Shown: one piece after another, positions 40,966 to 49,663 of the stretch | Layout: every line of letters begins with the position of its first letter | Position numbering within the stretch: the stretch's first letter is position 1 | NCBI GenBank assembly: GCA_004560305.1 | Contig: SFVI01000002.1 | Location: forward strand, 87,852-151,851 | Length of the DNA: 64,000 nt | Source: a bacterium | GTDB taxonomy: Bacteria > Bacillota > Clostridia > Oscillospirales > Oscillospiraceae | Reading direction: 5' to 3' | The notes under the pieces: generated by a model | The model's input: the letters and a program-made list of their open reading frames with translations, nothing else | Told to the model about the DNA's origin: nothing | The model's database searches: none | Position numbers and translations under genes: made by a program

Positions 40966-40977
40966 ACAAGCGCTTGT
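40966..40977. promoter_or_regulatory. operator-like palindrome 2 (LacI/CcpA-like)
   Basis: Perfect palindrome ACAAGCGCTTGT, with the same AANCGNTT core as copy 1. Both lie 50-100 bp before the -35 box of the amidohydrolase promoter. The rest of the 305-bp gap (40856-41160) is AT-rich with no gene. Confidence 0.5.
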
Positions 40978-41027
40978 GCACAAAAAAGCAAAAATCGATA
41001 ATGTTCAAATTTTTTTAACATTTTTCC

Positions 41028-41055
41028 TTGCAAATTTTTTCAGCTGTGATATGCT
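41028..41055 (+). promoter_or_regulatory. promoter for amidohydrolase/transporter genes
   Basis: -35 TTGCAA (41028-41033), 16-bp spacer, -10 TATGCT (41050-41055). Confidence 0.55.
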
Positions 41056-41160
41056 GACTAACAGCATCTCAACGATTTGCTGTGATGATGCAAACTGAAA
41101 AACGCTGTCCCGGACCGCTTTTTCCTGTGGCCTGGGCAGCCAGTAATAAGAGGCAATAAT

Positions 41161-42351
41161 ATGAGCGTTATCAAGGAAAGAGCCGAGGCCTGCTATGATG
41201 AGATCGTGGGCATTCGGCGGCAGATCCATCGGCATCCGGAGATCGGGCGCAACGAGTTCGTGACCTCCGCCCTCATCCGGGAAAAGCTGGCAGAATACGG
41301 CGTAGATAAGATTGAGTCCCCGGTACCCACCGCTGTCGTGGCGCTGATCCATGGCAAAAAGGGTCCTGGCCGCTGCGTGGCCCTGCGGGCGGATATTGAC
41401 GCCTTGCCCGTGCAGGAGGAGACCGGCCTGCCCTTTGCCAGCGAGGTGCCCAACATGATGCATGCCTGCGGCCATGATATGCACGCTTCCATGCTGCTGG
41501 GTACTGCCAGACTGCTGTGCTCCCTGCGGGACGAATTCTGCGGCACTGTGAAGCTGATCTTCCAGCACAGTGAAGACACGCTGCCCGGCGGTGCCAAGGA
41601 ATTGGTGGAGAAGGGCGTCATGGAAAATCCCCATGTGGATGCGGCCTATGCCATCCATGTCCTGCCCGATGAGGGCCGGGTCGGCAAGATTGGCATGAGA
41701 AAAGGTCCCGTGACCACTTCCGTTGACCTTTATGACATTACCGTTGACGGCGTTGGCGGCCATGGCTCCGAGCCTCATAAAACCACCGACCCTATTCTGG
41801 CCGCCTGCCAGATGGTGGTGGCCATGCAGCAGATCGTTGCCCGCCGGGTGGACCCCATAGAGACTGCGGTCATGTCCATTGGCAGCATCAATGCCGGTGT
41901 GGCCCCCAATGTGATCCCCAGCCAGTGCAAGTTCGGCGGTGTTTCCCGGGCCTATAACGAGGATGTGCGGGAGACCATCCGCCAGCAGATGTTTGCCATT
42001 GCCAAGGGCATGGAAAGCATCTCCGGCTGCACCTTTGATGTTTACCACTACTATGGCTATCCTGCTGCCATCAATGATGGGGAACTGGTGGATATTGCCA
42101 GGGCCGCCATCACCGAGGAGCTTGGTGAAGACGCCATTGTTGAGCTGGAAAAGCCCATGGGCTTCAGCGAAGACTTTGCCTATTTCCGCCAGATGGCGGG
42201 AGTCCCCAGCGCCTACTTCATGCTTTACGCCGGCCATGAGGGGGATCAGGTCTATGCCCTGCATAACCCCAAGTGCTGCGTGAAGGAAGAGGTCATGCCC
42301 TACGGTATCCGCACCCTGGTGAGCATTGCCATCAAATATCTCAACGGCTGA
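41161..42351 (+). CDS. M20D-family amidohydrolase 1
   Basis: A 396-residue metal-dependent amidohydrolase of the hippurate/N-acyl-amino-acid hydrolase group. Landmarks are RRQIHRHPEIG (near 19), ALRADIDALPVQEETG (metal ligands and bridging Asp), and HACGHDMHAS. The next conserved block is FQHSEDTLPGGAKEL, where the usual PAEE is SED, so one acidic ligand is Asp rather than Glu. The dimerisation domain includes GGHGSEPH. It hydrolyses N-acylated amino acids or dipeptide-like amides; the exact substrate is unknown. It is followed by a transporter gene and a second M20D gene, which suggests uptake and cleavage of one class of compounds. Confidence 0.88.
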   Translation: MSVIKERAEACYDEIVGIRRQIHRHPEIGRNEFVTSALIREKLAEYGVDKIESPVPTAVVALIHGKKGPGRCVALRADIDALPVQEETGLPFASEVPNMMHACGHDMHASMLLGTARLLCSLRDEFCGTVKLIFQHSEDTLPGGAKELVEKGVMENPHVDAAYAIHVLPDEGRVGKIGMRKGPVTTSVDLYDITVDGVGGHGSEPHKTTDPILAACQMVVAMQQIVARRVDPIETAVMSIGSINAGVAPNVIPSQCKFGGVSRAYNEDVRETIRQQMFAIAKGMESISGCTFDVYHYYGYPAAINDGELVDIARAAITEELGEDAIVELEKPMGFSEDFAYFRQMAGVPSAYFMLYAGHEGDQVYALHNPKCCVKEEVMPYGIRTLVSIAIKYLNG

Positions 42352-42427
42352 GGGCCGTAAACCTGTATTCGCTCGGCGGAGCGCTGCCCCGCCGCTTGAA
42401 TAAAGCAAATTTTAGGAGGAAGAAAGA

Positions 42428-43630
42428 ATGTATAACTTCGTGCTTGCCTTCGTTCTCTGCGCTGCCGCTTACATCATCGGTGAAGTTGTCAGCACTGTGA
42501 CCAAGGCATGGATCCCCTCTGTCTTCGTGACAGCCATTGTAATGCTGGTCGGCTACTGGACCGTGTTCCCTCACGAGCTGGTTTCCGACTCCAAGTTGAT
42601 CCCCTTCGGCAGCACCCTGGGCATCTACCTGCTCATCACCCACATGGGTACTGTTATCAGCCTCAAGCAGCTGAAGGCCCAGTGGAAGACCATTGTGGTC
42701 TGCCTTTCCGGTCTGGCTGGTATGTGCGTCCTGGCCTGGTTCATCTGCCCCCTGTTCATGGACAAGACCCTGGTCATCGCCGGCCTGCCTCCTCTCACCG
42801 GTGGTATTATTGCCGCCACCACCATGCAGACTGCTGCTGCTAATGCCGGTCTGGAAGTTGCCGCTGTCTTTGCCATCACCATGTACTGCGTGCAGGGCTT
42901 TGCCGGTTACCCCATCACCGCTGTCTGCCTCCAGGTGGAAGGCAAACGTCTGCTCAAGGAGTTCCGCGACGGCGGCTCCGTCCCTGTGGCTCTGGCTGAG
43001 AACCCCATGGCCATGGTTGACGAGCCTGACCGCAAGACCCTGATTCCCCCTGTGCCCAAGAAGTTTGACTCCGCTGTTGTCACCCTGATCAAGCTGGGCA
43101 TCGTGGCCTGGTTTGCCACTCTGCTGGGCGGCGTCAGCTTCCCCTTCATCGGCAAGATCTCCGGTGCTATCTGGGCTCTGGTTCTGGGCGTTATCTTCAC
43201 CACCCTGGGCTTCCTGGATCGCAACTCCCTGAACCGTGCCAACTCCTATGGCATTGTTATGTTTGCTCTGATGATGTATGTGTTCGACGGCCTGAAGGAC
43301 TGCACCCCTGAGATGCTGGTCTCCATCATCGTTCCCATGCTGGTTCTGATCGTTATCGGCGTGCTTGGTATGGCAGTTGCTTCCTTCATCATCGCCAAGG
43401 TGCTGAAGATGAGCTTCCCCCTTGCCTTTGCCAACGGCCTGACCGCTCTCTACGGCTTCCCCTGCGACGCCATCATCACCGAGTCTACCTGCAAGTCCCT
43501 GGCTCAGACCGATGATGAGTTCAATTTCCTCATGAGCAAGATGTTCCCCAGCATGATCGTTGGCGGCTTTGTCACCGTTACCATCACCTCCGTGTTCATC
43601 GCCGGTGCTTTCGCCAGCTTCTTTGCCTGA
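42428..43630 (+). CDS. putative solute transporter, 10-12 membrane helices
   Basis: A 400-residue integral membrane protein with about eleven hydrophobic helices and an internal cytoplasmic loop near residues 175-215 (rich in Asp, Lys and Pro). Gly-rich segments (LPPLTGGIIAATTMQTAAANAGLEVA around 120-145, shown in part) in the first half and ALYGFPCDAIITEST in the second half suggest an inverted repeat like the GltS or related secondary carriers. I do not recognise the family with certainty. AGGAGG is ten bases before the ATG. Codons are strongly biased towards GCT, GTT, GGT and CTG, as in ribosomal genes here, so it is probably highly expressed. Likely importer for the flanking amidohydrolases. 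Confidence 0.65.
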   Translation: MYNFVLAFVLCAAAYIIGEVVSTVTKAWIPSVFVTAIVMLVGYWTVFPHELVSDSKLIPFGSTLGIYLLITHMGTVISLKQLKAQWKTIVVCLSGLAGMCVLAWFICPLFMDKTLVIAGLPPLTGGIIAATTMQTAAANAGLEVAAVFAITMYCVQGFAGYPITAVCLQVEGKRLLKEFRDGGSVPVALAENPMAMVDEPDRKTLIPPVPKKFDSAVVTLIKLGIVAWFATLLGGVSFPFIGKISGAIWALVLGVIFTTLGFLDRNSLNRANSYGIVMFALMMYVFDGLKDCTPEMLVSIIVPMLVLIVIGVLGMAVASFIIAKVLKMSFPLAFANGLTALYGFPCDAIITESTCKSLAQTDDEFNFLMSKMFPSMIVGGFVTVTITSVFIAGAFASFFA

Positions 43631-43685
43631 TTCAGCCTCAGCCTGAAAGGCGAAACATCAAACACCATTCATTCCCTCGCCCCAC

Positions 43686-43714
43686 TTGCGGGGGCGGGGG
43701 AATCGTGTTATAAT
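43686..43714 (+). promoter_or_regulatory. promoter for second amidohydrolase
   Basis: -35 TTGCGG (43686-43691), 17-bp spacer, perfect -10 TATAAT (43709-43714). The -35 lies in the loop and right arm of a CGCCCC/GGGGCG hairpin. Confidence 0.6.
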
Positions 43715-43761
43715 CAGCTTCGGCTTAAAGCCAACTAATATTATCAGGAGATAGATAGAAA

Positions 43762-44931
43762 ATGGATATCAATCAGATTGCTGCTTCCTATAACGATTAC
43801 CTTATCGAGATGCGCCGCCACTTCCACGCCCATCCCGAGGTAAGCACCAAGGAGTATGAGACCAGCAAGACCGTCAAGGCCGAGCTGGATAAGTATGGGA
43901 TCGAGTGGCGTCCCTGCGGCCTGGAGACCGGCGTGCTGGCCACCATCAAGGGCGCCAAGCCCGGCAAGACCATCCTGCTGCGCGGTGATATGGACGCCCT
44001 GTCCGTTCAGGAGGAGACCGGCGCTTCCTACGCCAGCCAGAATCCCGGCGTGATGCATGCCTGCGGCCATGACTGCCACACCGCCGCCATGCTCACCGCC
44101 GCCCGCGTTCTGAACGACCATAAGGACGAGCTTTGCGGCACCGTCAAGCTGGCCTTCCAGCCGGCGGAAGAGGTGGCCCTGGGCGCCAAATCCATGATCG
44201 AGCAGGGCGCCATGGATGGGGTGGATGCCTGCTTCGCCATTCATGTCTGGTCCGATGTGGAGGCTGGTAAGGTCTCCCTGGAGGTTGGCCCCCGCATGGC
44301 AGCCGCTGATATGTACACCGTGAACGTCCATGGCCGCGGCGGCCACGGCTCCGCCCCCCACCAGTGCGTTGACGCGGTGGTTGTCACCAGCGCCATCGTT
44401 CAGAACCTGCAGACCATCGTCAGCCGTGAGATCTGCCCCGCTGATGCCGCTGTTGTGACCGTTGGCAAGATGCAGTCCGGCAGCCGCTGGAACATCATTG
44501 CCGAGTACGGTGAGCTGGAAGGCACCACCCGTTATTATGACCCCAGCTTCACTGCCGTGCTGGAGGAAGCCATCACCAGAGTCGCCACCCAGACCGCTGC
44601 CGCCTACCGGGCAGAGGCTACAGTGAACTATACCCACCTGATCGCTCCCACCGTGAATGAGCCTGCCTTTACGGAGCTTGCTGCCAAGGCCGCCCAGAAG
44701 GCTCTGGGTGAGGATTGCCTCTATCATCAGCCCGCTGTCACCGGCGGTGAGGACTTCTCCTTCTTCCTGGAGAAGGCCCCCGGCGCCATCGCCTTCATGG
44801 GCGTGCGCAACGAGGCCAAGGGCGCCTGCTGGGCCCAGCACCACTGCAAGTATGATGTGGACGAGGACGCCCTCATCAACAGCGTGAAGCTGTATGTCCA
44901 GGTGGCGCTGGACTTCAACGCCGGCTGCTGA
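43762..44931 (+). CDS. M20D-family amidohydrolase 2
   Basis: A 389-residue M20D enzyme with complete metal motifs: MRRHFHAHPEVS (near 15), LLRGDMDALSVQEETG, HACGHDCHTAAML, FQPAEEVALGAKSM (canonical Glu pair), GRGGHGSAPH, and GGEDFSFFLE near the C-terminus. It shares fold and most motifs with the M20D gene 2.6 kb upstream but is clearly divergent, so the pair probably covers two related amide substrates. AGGAG stands 11 bases before the ATG. It has its own promoter and terminator. Confidence 0.9.
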   Translation: MDINQIAASYNDYLIEMRRHFHAHPEVSTKEYETSKTVKAELDKYGIEWRPCGLETGVLATIKGAKPGKTILLRGDMDALSVQEETGASYASQNPGVMHACGHDCHTAAMLTAARVLNDHKDELCGTVKLAFQPAEEVALGAKSMIEQGAMDGVDACFAIHVWSDVEAGKVSLEVGPRMAAADMYTVNVHGRGGHGSAPHQCVDAVVVTSAIVQNLQTIVSREICPADAAVVTVGKMQSGSRWNIIAEYGELEGTTRYYDPSFTAVLEEAITRVATQTAAAYRAEATVNYTHLIAPTVNEPAFTELAAKAAQKALGEDCLYHQPAVTGGEDFSFFLEKAPGAIAFMGVRNEAKGACWAQHHCKYDVDEDALINSVKLYVQVALDFNAGC

Positions 44932-44943
44932 ACGTGCATTTCT

Positions 44944-44982
44944 TCAAAAGTCACCGGCCAGTGTGCCGGTGACTTTTTTAAC
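44944..44982 (+). terminator. terminator after second amidohydrolase
   Basis: 13-bp stem AAAAGTCACCGGC (44946-44958), loop CAGTGT, complement ending TTTTTT (44965-44979). Confidence 0.9.
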
Positions 44983-45014
44983 CCGGAATCAAATTGTAAA
45001 GAGGTCTTACTCCC

Positions 45015-45722
45015 ATGATTGCCACCATCATCAACGTATTCACCATTATTCTCGGCGGCCTGATCGGCGTCACCTTCGGCAACCGGATCGGGGAGAAATA
45101 CAGCAAGGGCCTGATGACCGTCATCGGGCTGATCACCTTCACCATCGGCATCCAGAACGTCATGGTCTCCAATAATACTCTGGTGGTTGTGATCTGCCTG
45201 GTGCTGGGCACCCTGATCGGCATGCTACTGAAGCTGGATGACGCCATCAACACCTCCGGGGACTGGCTGAAAGCCAAGCTGAGCCGCACCCGGCTGGGCA
45301 GCGGACGCTTCGGCGAGGCTTTTGTCACCTGCACCATCCTCTTCAGCGTTGGCACCATGACCATTCTGGGCTCCATCCAGGCAGGTCTGAACCATGACTA
45401 TACTATCCTGCTGACCAAGAGCATCATGGACTTTGTCAGCTGCCTTGCCTTTTCCGCCGCTCTTGGCCCCGGGGCCATCTTTGCCTGCATCCCTGTGCTG
45501 CTGGTGCAGGGCTCCATCACCCTGCTGGCCGGCGTGGTGCAGCCCATTCTCACCACCGAGGTGGTAGCGGAGATGTCTGCCGTAGGCGGGGCCATGTTCC
45601 TGGGCATGAGCGTGAACCTGCTGGGCCTGCGGCAGGAGTCCGTGAAGGTGGGGGATATGCTGCCTGCCATTTTCCTCCCCATTCTCTATTTCCCACTGGC
45701 CCATTTGCTGGGCATCGGCTGA
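45015..45722 (+). CDS. DUF554-family membrane protein
   Basis: A 235-residue membrane protein of the DUF554 (YdfK) family. About seven helices, with the family signatures IINVFTIILGGLIGVTFGNRI at the start (given in part), GLITFTIGIQNVM near 38, and the Gly/Ser-rich FVTCTILFSVGTMTILGSIQ near 103. The family is widely spread in anaerobes and is unknown, although transport is often suspected. The nearest purine-rich site, AAAGAGG, is rather far (12 bases) from the ATG. It is flanked by terminators and so probably monocistronic. Confidence 0.88.
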   Translation: MIATIINVFTIILGGLIGVTFGNRIGEKYSKGLMTVIGLITFTIGIQNVMVSNNTLVVVICLVLGTLIGMLLKLDDAINTSGDWLKAKLSRTRLGSGRFGEAFVTCTILFSVGTMTILGSIQAGLNHDYTILLTKSIMDFVSCLAFSAALGPGAIFACIPVLLVQGSITLLAGVVQPILTTEVVAEMSAVGGAMFLGMSVNLLGLRQESVKVGDMLPAIFLPILYFPLAHLLGIG

Positions 45723-45740
45723 CAGCCGTTCTGATCCAAA

Positions 45741-45781
45741 TGAAGCCAAGGGCAATGCCTATTGCCTTTGGCTTTTTTCTG
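45741..45781 (+). terminator. terminator after DUF554 gene
   Basis: Stem AAGCCAAGGGCAA (45743-45755) with complement TTGCCTTTGGCTT and T run. The next promoter overlaps its right arm. Confidence 0.82.
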
Positions 45782-45790
45782 TTTTATACT
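45762..45790 (+). promoter_or_regulatory. promoter for AOR-moaD operon
   Basis: -35 TTGCCT (45762-45767), 17-bp spacer, -10 TATACT (45785-45790). Confidence 0.5.
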
Positions 45791-45834
45791 GGTTGTATCA
45801 GCATTTCATCCAAGAGACGGAACGGAGCAGGATC

Positions 45835-47751
45835 ATGACAAATTATGCAGGATATATGGGCCGTGTGCTGGAAATTGACTTGAGCTGCCGCCAGGAAAGG
45901 GAATACCCCTGGACGGACCGGGACCGGGAGCTGTACATCGGCGGCAAGGCCATGGCCTCCAAAATTATGTATGACAATTTCACCGGCGGGGAGGACCCCT
46001 TCGGCCCGAAGAACATTATCGTCATTGCCACCGGGCCGGTGACCGGCACCTTCGCCCCTTCCTCCAACCGCTTTGATATCTCCACCCTCTCTCCCTTGAC
46101 CGGCATCACCACCTCCTCCAACTGCGGCGGGGACTTCGGCTTCCATCTGAAAAAGGCCGGCATTGACGCCCTGGTTATCCGGGGTCAAAGCCCGGAACCG
46201 GTGTGGGTCGAGATCGACGACGGGAAGGTCCTCTACCATGACGCGGGCGCTCTCTGGGGCCTGAAAACCGGGGACACACAGGAGGGCCTGAAAAAGGAAC
46301 TGACAGCCCTCCACGGCCCCAAGGGCCGCTATGGCATGGTGACCATCGGCCCGGCAGGGGAGAACCGGGTGCTCTACGCCGCCGTCACCAGCGGGGAACG
46401 GGCGGCGGGCCGGGGAGGTACCGGCGCCGTCTTTGGCAGCAAGAACCTGAAAGCCATTGTGGCTTCCGGCAGCCATGAGATCAGGCTCCATGACCGGGAG
46501 AAGGCCATAGAGCACCATAAGAAGTGGACGGCAGCCCTGAAATCCCACCCCCTTACCGGCTCTCAGCTGCCCCGCCTGGGTACCGCTGGTCTGGTCAGCA
46601 CCATGCAGATGCGAGGCCAGCTGGCCACCCGCAACTTTACTGCCGGCCGCTTCGACGGTTTTGAAAAGGTCAGCGGCGAGGCCCTGGCGGAGGAGAACAT
46701 CACCAACACCGGCTGCCTCTCCTGTCCCATCCGTTGTTCACGCACCGTGGAGGTAGAGGGCCAGAAGGTGAAGGGGCCGGAGCTGGAGACCCTGGGGCTG
46801 TTCGGCCCCAACCTGCTCAACGATAATCTGAAGCTGGTCTGCCGCTGGAACCGTGAGCTGGACGAGCTGGGCATGGACAGCATCTCCTGCGCCGGCACCA
46901 TCGCCTGGGCCATGGAAGCAAGCGAGAAGGGCCTGTGGAACAACGGCCTGAAATTTGGCCAAGTGGAGGGTATTTCCCAGCTGCTGGATGACATTGCTCA
47001 CCGCCGGGGCATCGGGGATGAGCTAGCCCAGGGCAGCAAGCGCCTCAGCGAGAAATACGGCGGCAAGGACTTTGCCATCCAGTCCAAGGGCATGGAGCTG
47101 TCCGCCTATGAGCCCCGCCGGGCCGTGGGCCAGGGTCTGGGCTATGCCGTTGCCAACCGGGGCGGCTGCCACCTGAACGGCGGTTACCTGGTTGTGCTGG
47201 AGGGCCTGGGCCTCAGCATCGACCAGCAGACCCCCAAGGCCAAGGCAGACTTCTGTATGCTGATGCAGGATCTGATGGAGTCCATCTCCGCCTGTGGCCA
47301 CTGTCTGTTTACCTCCTACGCCGTCTTTCCCAGATTCCTTATCAGCAAGCCCAACAGCCCGGTCACCCGCTTTGTCAATTTCATCATCCCCCATATCGGC
47401 TGGGTTATCCGGCTGCTGAACAAATGCCCCGGTATCGCCCATTTGAACCTGCCCCTGATCCCCTATACTTATGAGCTGCGCTATGCCGTGGGCATGAAGA
47501 TGAACATCGGCAAGTTCCTGAAAATCGGGGAGCGCAGCTATAACGTGGAGCGGGCGGTGAATGCCCGCTTTGGTGTCTCAGCGGAGAAGGATAAGCTGCC
47601 CAAGCGCCTGACCAATGTGCTGCAGGACCCCAATGACCCCAGCAGCAGGGTGCCCCTGGAGCAGATGAAGCGCATCTATTACAAGGCCCGTGGCTGGGGC
47701 GAGAACGGTCTGCCCGATGAAAAGAAGCTGAGAAAGCTGGGGATCGAATGA
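45835..47751 (+). CDS. aldehyde ferredoxin oxidoreductase family protein
   Basis: A 638-residue tungsten/molybdenum-pterin enzyme of the AOR family, which oxidises aldehydes to acids or reduces acids with ferredoxin electrons. The N-terminal pterin-binding domain shows GYMGRVLEIDLS, YIGGKAMASKIMYD and IATGPVTGTFAPSSNRF; the cluster ligands are C294-x2-C297-x3-C301 (GCLSCPIRC) with a fourth cysteine in SACGHCLF. Start at ATG 45835 is preceded by GGAGCAGGA. It overlaps a MoaD-like gene, which is common for this family. Substrate aldehyde is unknown. Ferredoxin and cofactor genes are not in the window. Confidence 0.9.
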   Translation: MTNYAGYMGRVLEIDLSCRQEREYPWTDRDRELYIGGKAMASKIMYDNFTGGEDPFGPKNIIVIATGPVTGTFAPSSNRFDISTLSPLTGITTSSNCGGDFGFHLKKAGIDALVIRGQSPEPVWVEIDDGKVLYHDAGALWGLKTGDTQEGLKKELTALHGPKGRYGMVTIGPAGENRVLYAAVTSGERAAGRGGTGAVFGSKNLKAIVASGSHEIRLHDREKAIEHHKKWTAALKSHPLTGSQLPRLGTAGLVSTMQMRGQLATRNFTAGRFDGFEKVSGEALAEENITNTGCLSCPIRCSRTVEVEGQKVKGPELETLGLFGPNLLNDNLKLVCRWNRELDELGMDSISCAGTIAWAMEASEKGLWNNGLKFGQVEGISQLLDDIAHRRGIGDELAQGSKRLSEKYGGKDFAIQSKGMELSAYEPRRAVGQGLGYAVANRGGCHLNGGYLVVLEGLGLSIDQQTPKAKADFCMLMQDLMESISACGHCLFTSYAVFPRFLISKPNSPVTRFVNFIIPHIGWVIRLLNKCPGIAHLNLPLIPYTYELRYAVGMKMNIGKFLKIGERSYNVERAVNARFGVSAEKDKLPKRLTNVLQDPNDPSSRVPLEQMKRIYYKARGWGENGLPDEKKLRKLGIE

Positions 47752-48005
47752 TGGTTACCGTGAAGCTTTTCGGCCTTCTCCGGCTGGACAGCGGCGTGAA
47801 GCAGCTGGAACTGGAGGCCGCCACCGTGCAGGAGCTTTATCCCAAGCTGCTGGTGGAACTGTCCCGCCGCAGCCCGGATTCCTCCCTTGCCCTCAAAGAT
47901 CTGAAGGCCTGCGCCGTAGCCGTGAACGAATGCCCGGCCAAACCCGGCACCAAACTCCGCGACGGCGATATTGTATACCTGATCCCACCCATCGCAGGGG
48001 GATGA
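47748..48005 (+). CDS. MoaD/ThiS-like sulfur carrier
   Basis: An 85-residue ubiquitin-fold protein ending in the diglycine tail PPIAGG needed for adenylation and thiocarboxylate formation. The start motif VTVKLFGLLRLD and the RDGDIVYLIPP block are those of MoaD and its paralogues. It overlaps the AOR gene by four bases (ATGA), so it is probably the dedicated sulfur donor for the pterin cofactor of that enzyme; this association is known for AOR-family operons. No MoaE or MoeB gene is nearby. Confidence 0.92.
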   Translation: MMVTVKLFGLLRLDSGVKQLELEAATVQELYPKLLVELSRRSPDSSLALKDLKACAVAVNECPAKPGTKLRDGDIVYLIPPIAGG

Positions 48006-48011
48006 AATCGC

Positions 48012-48053
48012 ACGAAAAGCCGGCAGACGATTGATCGTCTGCCGGTTTTTCTG
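48012..48053. terminator. bidirectional terminator between moaD-like gene and asnB
   Basis: Stem AAAAGCCGGCAGACGAT and its complement ATCGTCTGCCGGTTTTT with a two-base loop; serves both converging genes. Confidence 0.88.
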
Positions 48054-48074
48054 TTATGCACGTTATTAGAAAAC

Positions 48075-49652
48075 TCACACGCCGCTGTCGCCGTAGTTAG
48101 CAAGCACCCGGGCGGAGGGGTCGTTCACGTTGCAGCCCTCCCAGCTCTTGTTGGGCATCCAGAAGTCCACCACCATTTCCGCCTGACCGGGATAGTACTT
48201 CTCAAAGATCTCCCGGTACAGCAGGGATTCCTTGGTGAAGGGCTGGGCGTGGCTGTATTTCTGCCGCAGCGTCTCAAATTCTTCATCGGTATAATAGCGC
48301 TCGGCATAGGCCTTCAGATGATCCACCATAGAGTGGCCCACCGCGTCGGAGAAGGCGGCCTTTTCCCGGTAGAGGATGTCGTGGGGCAGATAGTCCCCCT
48401 CAAAGGCATGGCGCAGCAGATACTTGCCCTTGCCGTAGGTGTTCAGCTTCTTTGCCGGGTCAACGCTCATCACATACTGCACAAAGTCCAGATCGCCGAA
48501 GGGTACACGGGCCTCCAGGGAGTTGACGGAGATGCAGCGGTCAGCCCGCAGCACGTCATACATATGCAGCTCCCGGATGCGCTTCTCCGCCTCCTTCTGG
48601 AACTCCTCCGCCGAGGGGGCGAAGTCTGTGTACTTGTAGCCGAACAGCTCGTCGGAGATCTCGCCGGTCAACAGCACGCGGATATCGGTGTTCTCGTGGA
48701 TCCACTTGCACAGCAGATACATGCCCATGCTGGCCCGGATGGTGGTGATATCAAAGGTACCCAGCAGGTGGATCACATCCTCCAGAGAGTCCAGCACCAG
48801 CTGCCGGGTCATGATCACCTCGGTGTGGTCGCTGCCGATGTAGTCCGCCACCTGCTTGGCGTATTTCAGGTCAATGGCATCCTCGCTCATACCGATGGCA
48901 AAGGTACGGATAGGGACGGCGCTTTTCTTCTGGGCAATGGCGCATACCAGGGAGGAATCCAACCCGCCGGAGAGCAGGAAGCCAACCTTGGCGTCGGCCA
49001 CCAGCCGCTTCTCCACGCCGGCCACCAGCTTGTCGTGGATCTTACTGCATACCGTCTCCAGATCGTCATGGCAGACCGCGTCCACATGGGCGATATCCCG
49101 GTAGCAGACGAACTGGCCGTCCTTGTAGTAATGGCCGGGAGGGAAGGGCATGATCTTATCCGTCAGCCCCACCAGACTCTTGGGCTCGCTGGCAAAGAGG
49201 ATCACGCCGGCCTTGTCATAGCCGTAGTACAGAGGCCGGATACCGATGGGGTCACGGGCGGCCACAAAGCCGCCGGACTTGGCGTCGAAGAGGATCAGGG
49301 CGTATTCCGCGTCCAGCATGGCGAACATATCCACACCGTACTTCTCATAGAGGGGCAGCAGCACCTCGCAGTCGGATTCGCTGATAAAGTGGTGGGTCTT
49401 GCTCAGCTCTGCCTTGAACTTGTCAAAGCCGTAGATCTCCCCGTTGCAAACAACATAGCTGCCGTGCAGCTCGAAGGGCTGCATCCCTTCCGGATGAAGG
49501 CCCATAATGGCCAGCCGGTGAAATCCCAGCAGTCCCTTGCCGGTGTCCACAATGCGGGTGTCATCTGGCCCCCGGGACTTGGTTGCGTCAAAATGCTGCT
49601 TGAAAACGTCAAAGGTGACACCGCTGCCACAATACCCCATGATTGAACACAT
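48075..49652 (-). CDS. asnB: asparagine synthase (glutamine-hydrolysing)
   Basis: AsnB makes asparagine from aspartate, glutamine and ATP. The 525-residue enzyme starts MCSIMGY; Cys2 is the glutaminase nucleophile. The GATase domain (1-200) has SRGPDD, FHRLAIMG, VCNGEIYG and ESDCEVLL. The synthetase domain has the PP-loop LLSGGLDSSLV (about 230), and LTGEISDELFGYKY (about 345). AAGGAG is eight bases before the ATG. A T-box leader precedes the gene, so expression should rise when tRNA-Asn is uncharged. This enzyme links glutamine to asparagine supply in the nitrogen block. Confidence 0.94.
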   Translation of the reverse strand: MCSIMGYCGSGVTFDVFKQHFDATKSRGPDDTRIVDTGKGLLGFHRLAIMGLHPEGMQPFELHGSYVVCNGEIYGFDKFKAELSKTHHFISESDCEVLLPLYEKYGVDMFAMLDAEYALILFDAKSGGFVAARDPIGIRPLYYGYDKAGVILFASEPKSLVGLTDKIMPFPPGHYYKDGQFVCYRDIAHVDAVCHDDLETVCSKIHDKLVAGVEKRLVADAKVGFLLSGGLDSSLVCAIAQKKSAVPIRTFAIGMSEDAIDLKYAKQVADYIGSDHTEVIMTRQLVLDSLEDVIHLLGTFDITTIRASMGMYLLCKWIHENTDIRVLLTGEISDELFGYKYTDFAPSAEEFQKEAEKRIRELHMYDVLRADRCISVNSLEARVPFGDLDFVQYVMSVDPAKKLNTYGKGKYLLRHAFEGDYLPHDILYREKAAFSDAVGHSMVDHLKAYAERYYTDEEFETLRQKYSHAQPFTKESLLYREIFEKYYPGQAEMVVDFWMPNKSWEGCNVNDPSARVLANYGDSGV

Positions 49653-49663
49653 AATAATTTCTC

